Assembly: GCF_041295575.1 (NCBI RefSeq)
Contig: NZ_CP160452.1
Span: forward strand, 2,976,001 to 3,040,000
From: Sporosarcina pasteurii
GTDB lineage: Bacteria; Bacillota; Bacilli; Bacillales_A; Planococcaceae
DNA length: 64,000 nucleotides
Direction of reading: 5' to 3'
A program made the translations under genes and the position numbers. Shown one piece after another: positions 42,190-51,099 of this stretch; position 1 is the first letter of the stretch, and each line of letters begins with the position of its first letter. The notes under the pieces were generated by a model. The model had not been told where the DNA came from. It was given only the letters and a program-made list of their open reading frames with translations, and did not search any database.

Positions 42190-43158
42190 TTAGAGCGCAT
42201 CTTCAACTTCAGCAATCATTTCTTTCATTGATAGTAGACCGCCACCTGATAAGTACCAGTAGCTAGGGTCTAGATAGTAAATTGCGCCGTCTTCATAGGC
42301 ATTCGTTTTCTTCACAAGATCGTTTTCAATAGAGTCTTTCGCGCTAGCTTGTCCACCAACTGCTGCATCACGGTCAATCACAAATAGCACATCTGGATTT
42401 GTTTCGAGAATATATTCAAATGTAATATTTTGACCATGTGTTGAAACTTCAATTTTCTCATCTGCTGCTTTAAAACCAAACACATCATGGATAAGTCCAA
42501 AACGTGAATTCGGACCGTACGCACTTACTTTTCCTTCAGTCCCAAGAACGATCAACGCCTCTTTATCGAAGTCCGTTGTTTGCTCTTTAATTGCAGCGAT
42601 TCTTTCATCAATTTCAGCAAGCTCTTCTTTCACTTCATCTTCTTTTCCAAAAATATCAGCGACTAAGTTCATATTATGTTTAAAGGAATCCATATAATGT
42701 GCATAATCAAGGCCAACATAAACTGTCGGTGCAATTTCTGCAAACTGATCGTATAAATCAGCTTGACGAGATGAAATAAAGATAACATCCGGTTTTAAAG
42801 CATGAATCTTTTCAAATTCCGGCTCTTTTAATGAACCAAGATTTTCATATTGCTCATCTTCATATTTTGAAAGGTACGCAGGAATGTTAGCTTTTGGAAG
42901 ACCCGCAACTTCAATTCCTAAATCGTCGAATGTATCTAACATTCCAAAGTCAAAAACAACGACTGTTTCAGGATTTTTTTTCACTTTGACAGGATTATTG
43001 TCAAGTTCATGTTTCACTTCTACAACATCAGCTTTGTCAGTTGACTCGTTACTAGAAGATGTATTTTCATCCTCTTTAGCTCCACCACATGCGGCAAGTA
43101 AAACCATTACGGCAAACATCATGACTGCAATCGATATTTTTTTCATATTCATGTTCAT
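42190..43158 (-). CDS. yclQ: Catecholate siderophore-binding lipoprotein (YclQ/FpuA-like)
   Basis: 322 residues. Lipobox LLAAC after the signal peptide, then a class III binding fold with VVVFDFGMLDTFDDLGIEVA, LKPDVIFISSRQADLYDQF and GPNSRFGLIHDVFGFK, all close to B. subtilis YclQ, the petrobactin receptor. It delivers ferric siderophore to the two permeases encoded upstream. ATG 43158, 43152 and 43146 all follow GAAGGAAGG. Last gene of the Fur-controlled operon. Confidence 0.94.
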   Translation of the reverse strand: MNMNMKKISIAVMMFAVMVLLAACGGAKEDENTSSSNESTDKADVVEVKHELDNNPVKVKKNPETVVVFDFGMLDTFDDLGIEVAGLPKANIPAYLSKYEDEQYENLGSLKEPEFEKIHALKPDVIFISSRQADLYDQFAEIAPTVYVGLDYAHYMDSFKHNMNLVADIFGKEDEVKEELAEIDERIAAIKEQTTDFDKEALIVLGTEGKVSAYGPNSRFGLIHDVFGFKAADEKIEVSTHGQNITFEYILETNPDVLFVIDRDAAVGGQASAKDSIENDLVKKTNAYEDGAIYYLDPSYWYLSGGGLLSMKEMIAEVEDAL

Positions 43159-43171
43159 TAACCTTCCTTCT

Positions 43172-43933
43172 TTAAGAATTAAAGTAAACGCATATGCGGC
43201 AATTACTTAATTGTTTGATTGGTATTTCCATATCGTAAATTTCTCTTAATGAATCGGAGTTAATAATCTCGTCTGTCGGGCCATCTTTCACAATCCGACC
43301 GTCTTTAAGCGCAACGATGCGGTCTGAATATACAGATGCAAAGTTAATATCATGCAAAACAATAACAACTGTTTTTCCTAGTTCATCGACAAGCCTTCTT
43401 AAAATCTTCATAATCTGCACGGAATGCTTCATATCTAAGTTATTTAGCGGCTCATCTAATAATATATACTCGGTATCTTGTGCAATTGTCATCGCAATAA
43501 ACGCACGTTGACGTTGACCGCCTGATAATTCATCGAGATAATTATGCTGCATATCCGTTAGCCCCATATAATCAAGCGCTTGGTCTACAAAACGGATATC
43601 CTCATCATTTAATCGACCTTTAGAATGTGGGTAACGACCAAACGATACAAGCTCACGAATCGTTAATCTTGCATTCATATAGTTGGACTGCTTTAATATT
43701 GACACTTGTTTTGAAAAATCATTGGACTTCATCTTTTTTACGTTCTGTTTATCAAGAAGTACTTCCCCCGTATCTGCATCTAGCAGTCGGCTTACCATCG
43801 AGAGTAATGTCGATTTACCTGCACCATTCGGCCCGATGAAAGAAGTAATTTTCCCTCTATGAATATTCACACTGACATTTTCAACGACTGCTTTTTCACC
43901 AAAAAACTTTGTGAGTTCACGGACCTGAATCAT
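43172..43933 (-). CDS. yclP: ATP-binding subunit of the siderophore ABC transporter (YclP-like)
   Basis: 253 residues. Walker A GPNGAGKST, signature LSGGQRQRAF, Walker B YILLDEPLNNLD. The FecE/YclP group powers ferric siderophore import from the cytoplasmic face. Its start overlaps the end of the second permease by four bases. Confidence 0.95.
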   Translation of the reverse strand: MIQVRELTKFFGEKAVVENVSVNIHRGKITSFIGPNGAGKSTLLSMVSRLLDADTGEVLLDKQNVKKMKSNDFSKQVSILKQSNYMNARLTIRELVSFGRYPHSKGRLNDEDIRFVDQALDYMGLTDMQHNYLDELSGGQRQRAFIAMTIAQDTEYILLDEPLNNLDMKHSVQIMKILRRLVDELGKTVVIVLHDINFASVYSDRIVALKDGRIVKDGPTDEIINSDSLREIYDMEIPIKQLSNCRICVYFNS

Positions 43934-44880
43934 GTAGCTCGACTCTCCTTTAGTAGTAAGTAAATGAAGTAAATCCCACCGACAAAGTTAATAATTACAC
44001 TCAATGTCGTCGAAAACGTAAAGACACGCTCAACAACCCATTGACCACCAACAAGCGCAAATACACTCATAATAGAAGCACCAACAATTAATACAGAATG
44101 TTTATATGTCTTAAAAAACTGATACGATAAATTCGCGACAATTAATCCAAAGAAAGTAATCGGTCCAACAAGTGCAGTAGAAACAGCGATTAACACTGAT
44201 GAAAGGATAAGTACTTTCCGAACGACGCGGTCATAGTTCACACCTAAATTAATCGCCGTATCCCTTCCTAACGATAGTACATCCAGATCGTGAATGGACC
44301 TCCATCCAATTACGAGCGCAAGGATAATAATTGCGATTGCCCACCAGACAAGTTCACCACTGACGTTGTTAAAACTGGCAAACATTTTATCCTGGACGCG
44401 TAAAAACTCATTTGGATCAATTAACACTTGTAAGAATGTTGAAATACTGCCGAAAAACGTTCCGACGATAATGCCAACAAGTAGTAAAAAGTAAATCGGT
44501 TTCTTTCCCGACTGAAATAAAAATCGATATAACAATAAGGCGAATACGACCATCGCACTTACAGATAAAATAAAGTTCACATGTTTATTCACTATCGTAA
44601 TATGACTCGACCCCAAGAAGAAAATGACTACCGTTTGAAGGAGTATGTATAGTGAATCGAATCCCATAATACTTGGTGTTAAAATTCGGTTATGCGTAAT
44701 TGTTTGGAAAATAACTGTAGAGTAAGCAATTGCAACACCTGTAATGGCCATTGCAAGCACCTTAATTCCACGTTTCGGCAAAGCATAGTCAAAGCTGCCG
44801 TTTAGTCCATGGAACAAATACAAGATACAAACGAGCACTGCTAACGTACTTAAAATAATAATTTTTGTAGAATTACGCAT
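43930..44880 (-). CDS. yclO: FecCD-type permease of the siderophore transporter (YclO-like)
   Basis: 316 residues with about nine membrane segments. MAITGVAIAYSTVIFQTITHNRILTPSIMGFDSLY and GPITFFGLIVANLSYQFFKT are BtuC/FecCD signatures; the second contacts the ATPase. ATG 44880 follows GGAGGAAGG and overlaps the upstream permease gene by eight bases. Pairs with the YclN-like permease as a heterodimer. Confidence 0.94.
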   Translation of the reverse strand: MRNSTKIIILSTLAVLVCILYLFHGLNGSFDYALPKRGIKVLAMAITGVAIAYSTVIFQTITHNRILTPSIMGFDSLYILLQTVVIFFLGSSHITIVNKHVNFILSVSAMVVFALLLYRFLFQSGKKPIYFLLLVGIIVGTFFGSISTFLQVLIDPNEFLRVQDKMFASFNNVSGELVWWAIAIIILALVIGWRSIHDLDVLSLGRDTAINLGVNYDRVVRKVLILSSVLIAVSTALVGPITFFGLIVANLSYQFFKTYKHSVLIVGASIMSVFALVGGQWVVERVFTFSTTLSVIINFVGGIYFIYLLLKESRAT

Positions 44881-45823
44881 ATGCCTTCCTCCTAAACAAC
44901 AAATAGAGGAATATTCCGCTTCCAATAACTCCTACCATTAAACTAATTGAAATTTCATACGGGTAAATGAGTACCCGTCCTAAAATATCACAAATGAGTA
45001 GGAATATCGCACCTAATAATGCGGTATGCGGCAATGTCTTTTTTAAATGATCACCATGAAATATGGATATAATATTCGGAATAATCAACCCGAGAAAGGG
45101 GATTAATCCGACTGTTAACACGACCGTTGTCGTAATTAACGCTACAAGTATTAAACCAAGATTAACTACTCTTCTATAAGCAAGTCCAAGATTTTTCGAG
45201 AAATCTTCGCCCATCCCTGCAACTGTAAACTTATTTGCGTATACATAAGCAAGAATTAAAACCGGGATACTTATATAAAGCAGCTCGAAGCGCCCTTTCA
45301 TAATCATTGAAAAATCGCCTTGTAACCACGCTGACATATTTTGAATGACATCTGCCCGATAAGCAAAAAATGTCGTCACCGAAGATAAAATATTACCGAA
45401 CATGAGCCCGACGAGCGGAATGAAAATTGCATCTTTAAATTTAATCCTATCTAGAATTTGCATAAATAACAGCGTGCCGGCTAACGCAAATGCAAATGCG
45501 ATGATCATCTTCTCAATCGTGGAAGCATTTGCAAACATGAGCATGGAAACTAATATCCCAAGCCTTGTTGCATCGAGCGTTCCAGCTGTCGTCGGCGAAA
45601 CGAATTTATTTCTACTTAGCTGTTGCATAATTAATCCAGCAATACTCATTCCCGCTCCAGCAAGAATAATTGCTATCAATCTAGGCAATCGGCTAATTAA
45701 AAATATTTCAGTTTCTTCTGATTTGAAATCCAGCAGATCCATCGGTGTAATTCGGCTCACCCCTACGAATAAAGAAAGTAGCGAAAAGCCAATCAATGCG
45801 ATTATCAAATAACGTTTTTTCAT
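44873..45823 (-). CDS. yclN: FecCD-type permease of the siderophore transporter (YclN-like)
   Basis: 316 residues, about nine membrane segments. RLPRLIAIILAGAGMSIAGL near the N-terminus and GLIPFLGLIIPNIISIFHGD near the C-terminus are family hallmarks. ATG 45823 has GAGG six bases upstream; TTG 45841 is a weaker start. First gene of the operon, behind a strong promoter flanked by two Fur boxes, so it is expressed under iron limitation. Confidence 0.94.
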   Translation of the reverse strand: MKKRYLIIALIGFSLLSLFVGVSRITPMDLLDFKSEETEIFLISRLPRLIAIILAGAGMSIAGLIMQQLSRNKFVSPTTAGTLDATRLGILVSMLMFANASTIEKMIIAFAFALAGTLLFMQILDRIKFKDAIFIPLVGLMFGNILSSVTTFFAYRADVIQNMSAWLQGDFSMIMKGRFELLYISIPVLILAYVYANKFTVAGMGEDFSKNLGLAYRRVVNLGLILVALITTTVVLTVGLIPFLGLIIPNIISIFHGDHLKKTLPHTALLGAIFLLICDILGRVLIYPYEISISLMVGVIGSGIFLYLLFRRKAYA

Positions 45824-45869
45824 GAGCAGCCTCGATATCAAATATTTGAACCTAATTGAGAATCTTCAA

Positions 45870-45884
45870 TGAAAACGATTATCA
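45870..45884. promoter_or_regulatory. Fur box 1
   Basis: TGAAAACGATTATCA, 12 of 15 or better to the 7-1-7 consensus TGATAATNATTATCA; lies downstream of the -10, near the transcription start. Confidence 0.75.
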
Positions 45885-45900
45885 TTTAGCTTCAAACTTA

Positions 45901-45928
45901 ATTATAGCATGGCGAAAAGCGTTGTCAA
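45901..45928 (-). promoter_or_regulatory. Sigma-A promoter of the siderophore operon
   Basis: Reverse strand TTGACA, 16-base spacer, TATAAT: both hexamers perfect. Fur boxes flank it on both sides. Confidence 0.9.
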
Positions 45929-45935
45929 TCATAAC

Positions 45936-45950
45936 TGAAAATGATTATCA
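45936..45950. promoter_or_regulatory. Fur box 2
   Basis: TGAAAATGATTATCA, one mismatch to the 7-1-7 Fur consensus, seven bases upstream of the -35. Confidence 0.85.
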
Positions 45951-46003
45951 ATTAGACCTGCCATTCTCAATACAACTGATTTTATCAACTAATTATAAAA
46001 TAG

Positions 46004-46051
46004 AAAAAGAGGTATATCATGCGCATAATGACGCACGATATACCTCTTTTT
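46004..46051 (-). terminator. Terminator of the DUF6612-like lipoprotein gene
   Basis: Stem AAAAAGAGGTATATC / GATATACCTCTTTTT around an 18-base loop; it overlaps the stop codon. Confidence 0.8.
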
Positions 46052-46901
46052 AATATTCAATTGCGTTATCTACCACTTCTTGCGGAATTTTAATCTCTTC
46101 AACTTCATTAATATCGCTAAACTTCGATTGGATATTCTGTTTAATGCGCATTTCTTCTCCCTCATTAATCATTTCCATATCCATTACCAAATTAAAAGCA
46201 GTCGTATCAAAGGTTTCTTTATCGATGAAAATTTCATAGTTCAATTCGTGGATTTTTATTCCTTCTAAAACTTCCATTTCCTCCGCACTCAATTCATTGT
46301 GAATACCTGCAGCTTCTAATTCTTGTTGAATCAGTCTATTGAACTTATCTCCGGAGGCTTTCAAGTTCAATACATATTGATCGTTAGTTTGTTCAAATTT
46401 AAAATCATCAATGAACTCTTTCAGCGAAGCGAAGTCAACTGTTGGATCTTCACCTGTATTCATCGTAAAGGCGATATTTTCGAAGTCTTCGCTAGGTAGC
46501 TTCATCCATGTTTCATTAGTCGGGTCTTTTAAGTAAAAACCATCAGCTGTTAAATATATTTCAGTTTGCATAAACCCTTCTCCGACAACATCCATTTCCA
46601 TAACCTGATACATCGCAAATGGTTCTTGTACGATATCGATCTGCATGTTAATTTTATTGACCATTTCTACATCAGAGTCAGGCGAGGAGATGTTTTGCGT
46701 CATATCCATATCTGCGTGCATACTCTTTACACTTTCCGAAGCCTCTTGTGCTTTTTGGAATACTTCCTCTAACGTTAATTCACTTTTCTTTTCTTCTTCC
46801 GTACCAGGCTTTGGATTTGCTGGTTCATTTGCAACATCGCTACATGCAACTAATGCTAACGCTAAAAAACCAACAACTAAACCTTTCAACCATTTTTTCA
46901 T
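46050..46901 (-). CDS. Lipoprotein of the DUF6612 / LppX-LprG-like fold group
   Basis: 283 residues. Signal peptide with lipobox LALVAC, a short polar linker (NEPANPKPGTEEEKK), then a domain of about 230 residues with repeated long beta strands (MHADMDMTQNIS, QMEIYLTADGFYLKDPTNET-like, NYEIFIDKETFDTTAFNLVM). This is the DUF6612 pattern of Bacillales lipoproteins, whose role is unknown; similar folds carry lipids. ATG 46901 follows GGGGTG; GTG 46910 is too close. Divergent from the ABC exporter gene. Confidence 0.85.
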   Translation of the reverse strand: MKKWLKGLVVGFLALALVACSDVANEPANPKPGTEEEKKSELTLEEVFQKAQEASESVKSMHADMDMTQNISSPDSDVEMVNKINMQIDIVQEPFAMYQVMEMDVVGEGFMQTEIYLTADGFYLKDPTNETWMKLPSEDFENIAFTMNTGEDPTVDFASLKEFIDDFKFEQTNDQYVLNLKASGDKFNRLIQQELEAAGIHNELSAEEMEVLEGIKIHELNYEIFIDKETFDTTAFNLVMDMEMINEGEEMRIKQNIQSKFSDINEVEEIKIPQEVVDNAIEY

Positions 46902-47126
46902 ACTTCGCACCCCTTCATGTCAACATTCACACTACACTATGGTATACGGTCTTTTCCCGAATATGTTCCAACTTACACCTTAAATAAGTATAAAGTACTT
47001 AATACTTTACAACTCAACTAGGTTGAATGAATCAAGTGAATCATTTCGGATTCCGAAAAACAACATTCGTTTTTCATCAGAATATCCGCTATACTATTCG
47101 TGGAGAATAGGAGGAATCATTCTATT

Positions 47127-48845
47127 ATGATAAAGAAATTCTTTTCTTATTATAAACCGCATAAACGGTTATTTATTATCGACTTTTCTAGTGCGGTTTT
47201 TGTGGCATTACTTGAACTTGCCTTTCCACTAGCCGTGCAATGGTTTATAGATAAACTACTGCCGGGCGGTGATTGGGGAAAAATTGTCACAGTGAGTATT
47301 CTGTTATTACTCATCTATTTATTAAGTACATTCCTTCAATACATCGTCAGTTACCTAGGGCATAAACTTGGGATTAATATTGAAACCGATATGCGTCAAC
47401 AACTATTTAATCATGTTCAACGACAGTCATATCGTTTTTTCGACAATACAAAAACCGGTCATATTATGAGTCGTATTACAAATGACTTATTCGACATCGG
47501 AGAACTTGCCCATCATGGCCCTGAAGATTTATTTATCGCAGTAATGACGCTCGTCGGCGCATTTGTCCTTATGTATAACATTAACCCTGAACTTGCCCTC
47601 ATTGCGATTGTCATGGTCCCATTACTCGTCGCTGTTGTTACTTTTTGTAACAAAAAAATGAATGCAGCATGGACAAATATGTACGGAAAAATTGCTGACG
47701 TCAATGCACGCGTGGAAGATAGCGTTGCCGGAGCACGTGTTGTAAAATCTTTCACAAATGAAAAATTTGAAATTGCACGTTTCAAAACGGATAACGGAAA
47801 CTTCCGCCTGGCCAAACTTGTTGCATACAAAGTAATGGCATGGACGCATTCCAGCATGTACATGATGACGCGACTTATGACGCTCGTCGTCTTAGTCGTA
47901 GGTGCCTGGTTTACATTCAATGGTAAATTAACACACGGAGAACTTGTCGGATTTATTCTATTCGTCAACATTCTAATTAAACCAGTAGATAAAATTAGTG
48001 CATTACTAGAATTGTATCCAAAAGGGATGGCCGGCTTTAAAAGGTTTCGCGATTTAATCGAACAAGAACCTGAAATTGTAGATAAGCCGGATGCGATTCA
48101 TGTGAATCATTTACATGGGGACATCGTTTTCGATGATGTGCATTTCAATTACGAAAGCACCAAGCCTGTCCTCCAAGGAATTAATTTAAATATTCGTGCA
48201 GGAGAAACCGTTGCTTTTGTCGGTCCTTCCGGTGCTGGAAAAACGACAATTTGTTCACTCATTCCACGGTTCTATGACATAGACGCAGGAAACATTACGA
48301 TTGACGGGATTGATATCCGTGATATGTCACAGCAATCGCTTAGAAGTCAAATCGGGATTGTCCAGCAAGATGTATTTTTATTTACAGGGACGATAAAAGA
48401 AAATATTGCATACGGCAACTTAGAGGCAAGCGATGAGGAAATTTACGAAGCAGCACGTAAAGCCCATTTAGAAGATATGATACGCGACCTTCCTGACGGA
48501 TATGAAACACAAATTGGAGAGCGTGGATTAAAACTTTCTGGTGGACAAAAGCAACGTCTGGCCATTGCTCGTATGTTTTTGAAAAACCCGCCAATTTTAA
48601 TCTTAGATGAGGCAACTTCTGCACTTGACACAGAAACCGAACGCATCATTCAACAATCATTAAATGAACTGGCAGAAGATCGGACAACACTTGTCATTGC
48701 GCATCGCCTAGCAACAATTCGAGACGCACACCGTGTCATTGTCGTGACAGAAGATGGCATTTCGGAAGACGGGACTTACCAAGAACTCGTAGAACAAGAC
48801 GGGATTTTTGCACGTCTCCATAATATTCAATTTCAAAAGGTTTAA
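47127..48845 (+). CDS. ABC exporter half-transporter (membrane domain fused to ATPase, YgaD-like)
   Basis: 572 residues. Six membrane segments (about 1-310) are followed by a nucleotide-binding domain with Walker A GPSGAGKTT, signature LSGGQKQRLA, Walker B ILILDEATSALD and the switch His in VIAHRLATI. It should work as a homodimer exporting lipids or drugs. GGAGG lies 12 bases before ATG 47127, a long spacing; an in-frame GTG at 47100 precedes that site. The opening FFSYYKPHKRLFIIDFSSA resembles B. subtilis YgaD. No operon partner. Confidence 0.94.
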   Translation: MIKKFFSYYKPHKRLFIIDFSSAVFVALLELAFPLAVQWFIDKLLPGGDWGKIVTVSILLLLIYLLSTFLQYIVSYLGHKLGINIETDMRQQLFNHVQRQSYRFFDNTKTGHIMSRITNDLFDIGELAHHGPEDLFIAVMTLVGAFVLMYNINPELALIAIVMVPLLVAVVTFCNKKMNAAWTNMYGKIADVNARVEDSVAGARVVKSFTNEKFEIARFKTDNGNFRLAKLVAYKVMAWTHSSMYMMTRLMTLVVLVVGAWFTFNGKLTHGELVGFILFVNILIKPVDKISALLELYPKGMAGFKRFRDLIEQEPEIVDKPDAIHVNHLHGDIVFDDVHFNYESTKPVLQGINLNIRAGETVAFVGPSGAGKTTICSLIPRFYDIDAGNITIDGIDIRDMSQQSLRSQIGIVQQDVFLFTGTIKENIAYGNLEASDEEIYEAARKAHLEDMIRDLPDGYETQIGERGLKLSGGQKQRLAIARMFLKNPPILILDEATSALDTETERIIQQSLNELAEDRTTLVIAHRLATIRDAHRVIVVTEDGISEDGTYQELVEQDGIFARLHNIQFQKV

Positions 48846-48893
48846 AACGTAAAAAAACGGGGAGAATATAGTAATCCCCCTTTCTTTATAAAA

Positions 48894-48928
48894 GCATCAG
48901 GCACCCACTACATGTGGCGCCTGATGCT
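48894..48928 (+). terminator. Terminator of the ABC exporter gene
   Basis: Stem AGCATCAGGC / GCCTGATGCT with inner pairing; poor T tract on this strand. Confidence 0.6.
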
Positions 48929-48935
48929 AAAAGTA

Positions 48936-48974
48936 AAAACGCACGATCCTGCCCCCACAGGATCGTGCGTTTTT
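48936..48974 (-). terminator. Terminator of hflX
   Basis: Stem AAAAACGCACGATCCTG / CAGGATCGTGCGTTTTT with a five-base loop, adjoining the stop codon. Confidence 0.92.
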
Positions 48975-50245
48975 CAATAACTTATCACGAATTCTTCAAA
49001 CTTTTTCCGGTCATCCGCCAACAACTCGACAATCATGAGCGTGCCGTCTTCTTCATAAGTAGTTTCTTTAATATTTGCCTTATCATTTAAGTAGGAAACG
49101 ACATCTCCTCTATCGAAAGGAACGAGTAACTTACACGTCACATACTCATCAAATATAAAGTCTTTAATTAACTCAACTAGTTCTTCTAGGCCTTTCTCGT
49201 CTTTAGCAGACAGCCAAACGTTATTTCCTTCCACTTTAGGGTACGACAAGTCTGCAAGATCGGACTTATTAAAAACATTAATCGTCGGTACATTTTCCAC
49301 ACCTACATCGGTTAATGTTTCACTTGTGACTTCCATCATAAAGGGATGTTCTGAATGGGATACATCAACGACTTGTAACAACAAATCCGCATCCCGTGCC
49401 TCTTCTAATGTAGAACGAAACGCCTTAACCAAATGGTGAGGAAGTTTGCCGACAAAACCAACTGTATCCGTAAGTAAGAATGCTTTATTATCAGGTAATT
49501 TCACATGTCTGATCGATGTATCAAGCGTCGCAAATAACATATCTTTCTCAAACACTTGCCTGTCCAATTCAGCATTTACTTTCTTCAGCAAGCCATTCAT
49601 CAATGTCGATTTGCCTGCATTCGTATATCCAACGAGTGAAACAACTGGCAAACCACTTCTTCTTCGTTGTTTACGTTGCGTCTCTCGTTGCCCTTGTACA
49701 TTTTCTAACTCACGTCGCAACTTCGCAATTTGATCTTCAATGACACGACGATCCAACTCTAACTTCGTTTCCCCTGCACCTTTGTTTTGGAAACCGCCAC
49801 CTGTGCCGCCACCTTGTCTACTTAACGAAGCACGTAACCCAACAAGACGTGGCAACATATATTGCAATTGCGCAAGATCAACTTGCATTCTTGCTTCGCG
49901 CGTCCGTGCACGTCTTGCAAATATATCTAGAATTAACATCGTTCGATCGATGACTTTACATTCAAGTCCATTTTCCAAATTCCGAATTTGAGAAGGCGAC
50001 AATTCATCATTAAAAATGACCAAATTCGCCCCGGATTCTTCGTAAAAATTTCGAATCTCTTCAATCTTACCGGCTCCGACATAATGAGATGGATTCGGCC
50101 TCTCCAAGTTTTGCGTAATTGTACCAACTACTTCAACTTCAATGGCTTCCGCTAGATTCCCAAGCTCCTCCAGCGAATACTCAAAATGTTCGTCTGTCTG
50201 TGCATGTACACCTACAAGTAATGCACGTTCCACTAAAACGTCCAA
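48974..50245 (-). CDS. hflX: Ribosome-associated GTPase HflX
   Basis: 423 residues. N-terminal HflX domain (NPSHYVGAGKIEEIRNFYEE, FNDELSPSQIRNLE), a coiled linker with GGGTGGGFQNKGAGETKLE, the G domain (about 200-360) with G1 GYTNAGKSTL, G3 DTVGFVGKLPHHLV and G4 NKSDL, and a short C-terminal domain. It splits stalled or hibernating ribosomes, notably after heat or antibiotic stress. The TTG start at 50245 lies eight bases after AAAGGAG. Single-gene unit. Confidence 0.96.
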   Translation of the reverse strand: MDVLVERALLVGVHAQTDEHFEYSLEELGNLAEAIEVEVVGTITQNLERPNPSHYVGAGKIEEIRNFYEESGANLVIFNDELSPSQIRNLENGLECKVIDRTMLILDIFARRARTREARMQVDLAQLQYMLPRLVGLRASLSRQGGGTGGGFQNKGAGETKLELDRRVIEDQIAKLRRELENVQGQRETQRKQRRRSGLPVVSLVGYTNAGKSTLMNGLLKKVNAELDRQVFEKDMLFATLDTSIRHVKLPDNKAFLLTDTVGFVGKLPHHLVKAFRSTLEEARDADLLLQVVDVSHSEHPFMMEVTSETLTDVGVENVPTINVFNKSDLADLSYPKVEGNNVWLSAKDEKGLEELVELIKDFIFDEYVTCKLLVPFDRGDVVSYLNDKANIKETTYEEDGTLMIVELLADDRKKFEEFVISY

Positions 50246-50336
50246 TAAGCCAGCTCCTTTCAGTCACCTCTAGTTAATTTAACTTTATCATATGATTTTT
50301 CACCTACCAAATAAAGTAACTCGTGAAAACTGGCGA

Positions 50337-51035
50337 TTAGCGGTGTTGTATCGCGACATCAATTAATCTTTCTCTCGTTTCCCTTGCTGACTTCTCGATA
50401 AATTTCAAGTTGCAATTTGGCAGGCGAAGCATCGTGTTATCTCTTAATTCTATTCCTAATAAAGATGCCCAGTTCTCTGTTATTTCATTAGGGTTTTCAA
50501 CGCTAAAAAGACATTCCGTTACTTCCAACTTTTCATTGTCTGGCAGTAGGGTGCCATCCGTACGTAATTCTTTAAACCTTATCTCCTCATCGGCCTGCCA
50601 TTCAATAAAGAAAGGATATGGCAATGTATTTGAAGGCGCTTCTTGAATAAATAACATTTTCCATTTCCGCACATCGCCATGTACTGTCTTCCGCTCAGCG
50701 TCTAATACCCCTGAAGTCTCATAGCCTTTTTCATTTAATTCTTCATTGAATTTAGCAATATCATTGACTGAAAAACAGACAGTCCCCCAATTTTCCCCGT
50801 CTGCAAGATCATGTAATAATAGTTTCACAAGCGGCTGTTTTGAATTTTGGGCAATTGTTTCCTGTTCGACAGACAACCATTCAATATACGCATTGCTCAA
50901 ATACATAAGCGTATTATGCGTTCCCCATTTCTCATGACGTCCTCCAATCACAGCATGCCATCCTAATCTTTGTTGTTCTTCCACAACATCCACCGGCGAT
51001 TTTTTTGTAAAATACACTACATGATCTAGTTTCAT
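50337..51035 (-). CDS. Glyoxalase-like (VOC) domain protein
   Basis: 232 residues. The opening LDHVVYFTKKSPVDVVEEQQ and the KWGTHNTLMYLSNAYIEWLS block match the glyoxalase_3-like family (PF13468) of Bacillales; a second, weaker module follows (about 115-225). Substrate unknown. AAGGAGG lies eight bases before the ATG. It stands between hflX and putP on the same strand, separated from putP by its terminator. Confidence 0.88.
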   Translation of the reverse strand: MKLDHVVYFTKKSPVDVVEEQQRLGWHAVIGGRHEKWGTHNTLMYLSNAYIEWLSVEQETIAQNSKQPLVKLLLHDLADGENWGTVCFSVNDIAKFNEELNEKGYETSGVLDAERKTVHGDVRKWKMLFIQEAPSNTLPYPFFIEWQADEEIRFKELRTDGTLLPDNEKLEVTECLFSVENPNEITENWASLLGIELRDNTMLRLPNCNLKFIEKSARETRERLIDVAIQHR

Positions 51036-51068
51036 TCACCCATTCCTCCTTAGCACTATAAATAAGCT

Positions 51069-51099
51069 AAAAGCCTGTAGCAATGCCACAGGCTTTTTC
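51069..51099 (-). terminator. Terminator of putP
   Basis: Reverse-strand stem AAAAGCCTGT / ACAGGCTTTT with a nine-base loop, adjoining the stop codon. Confidence 0.88.
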
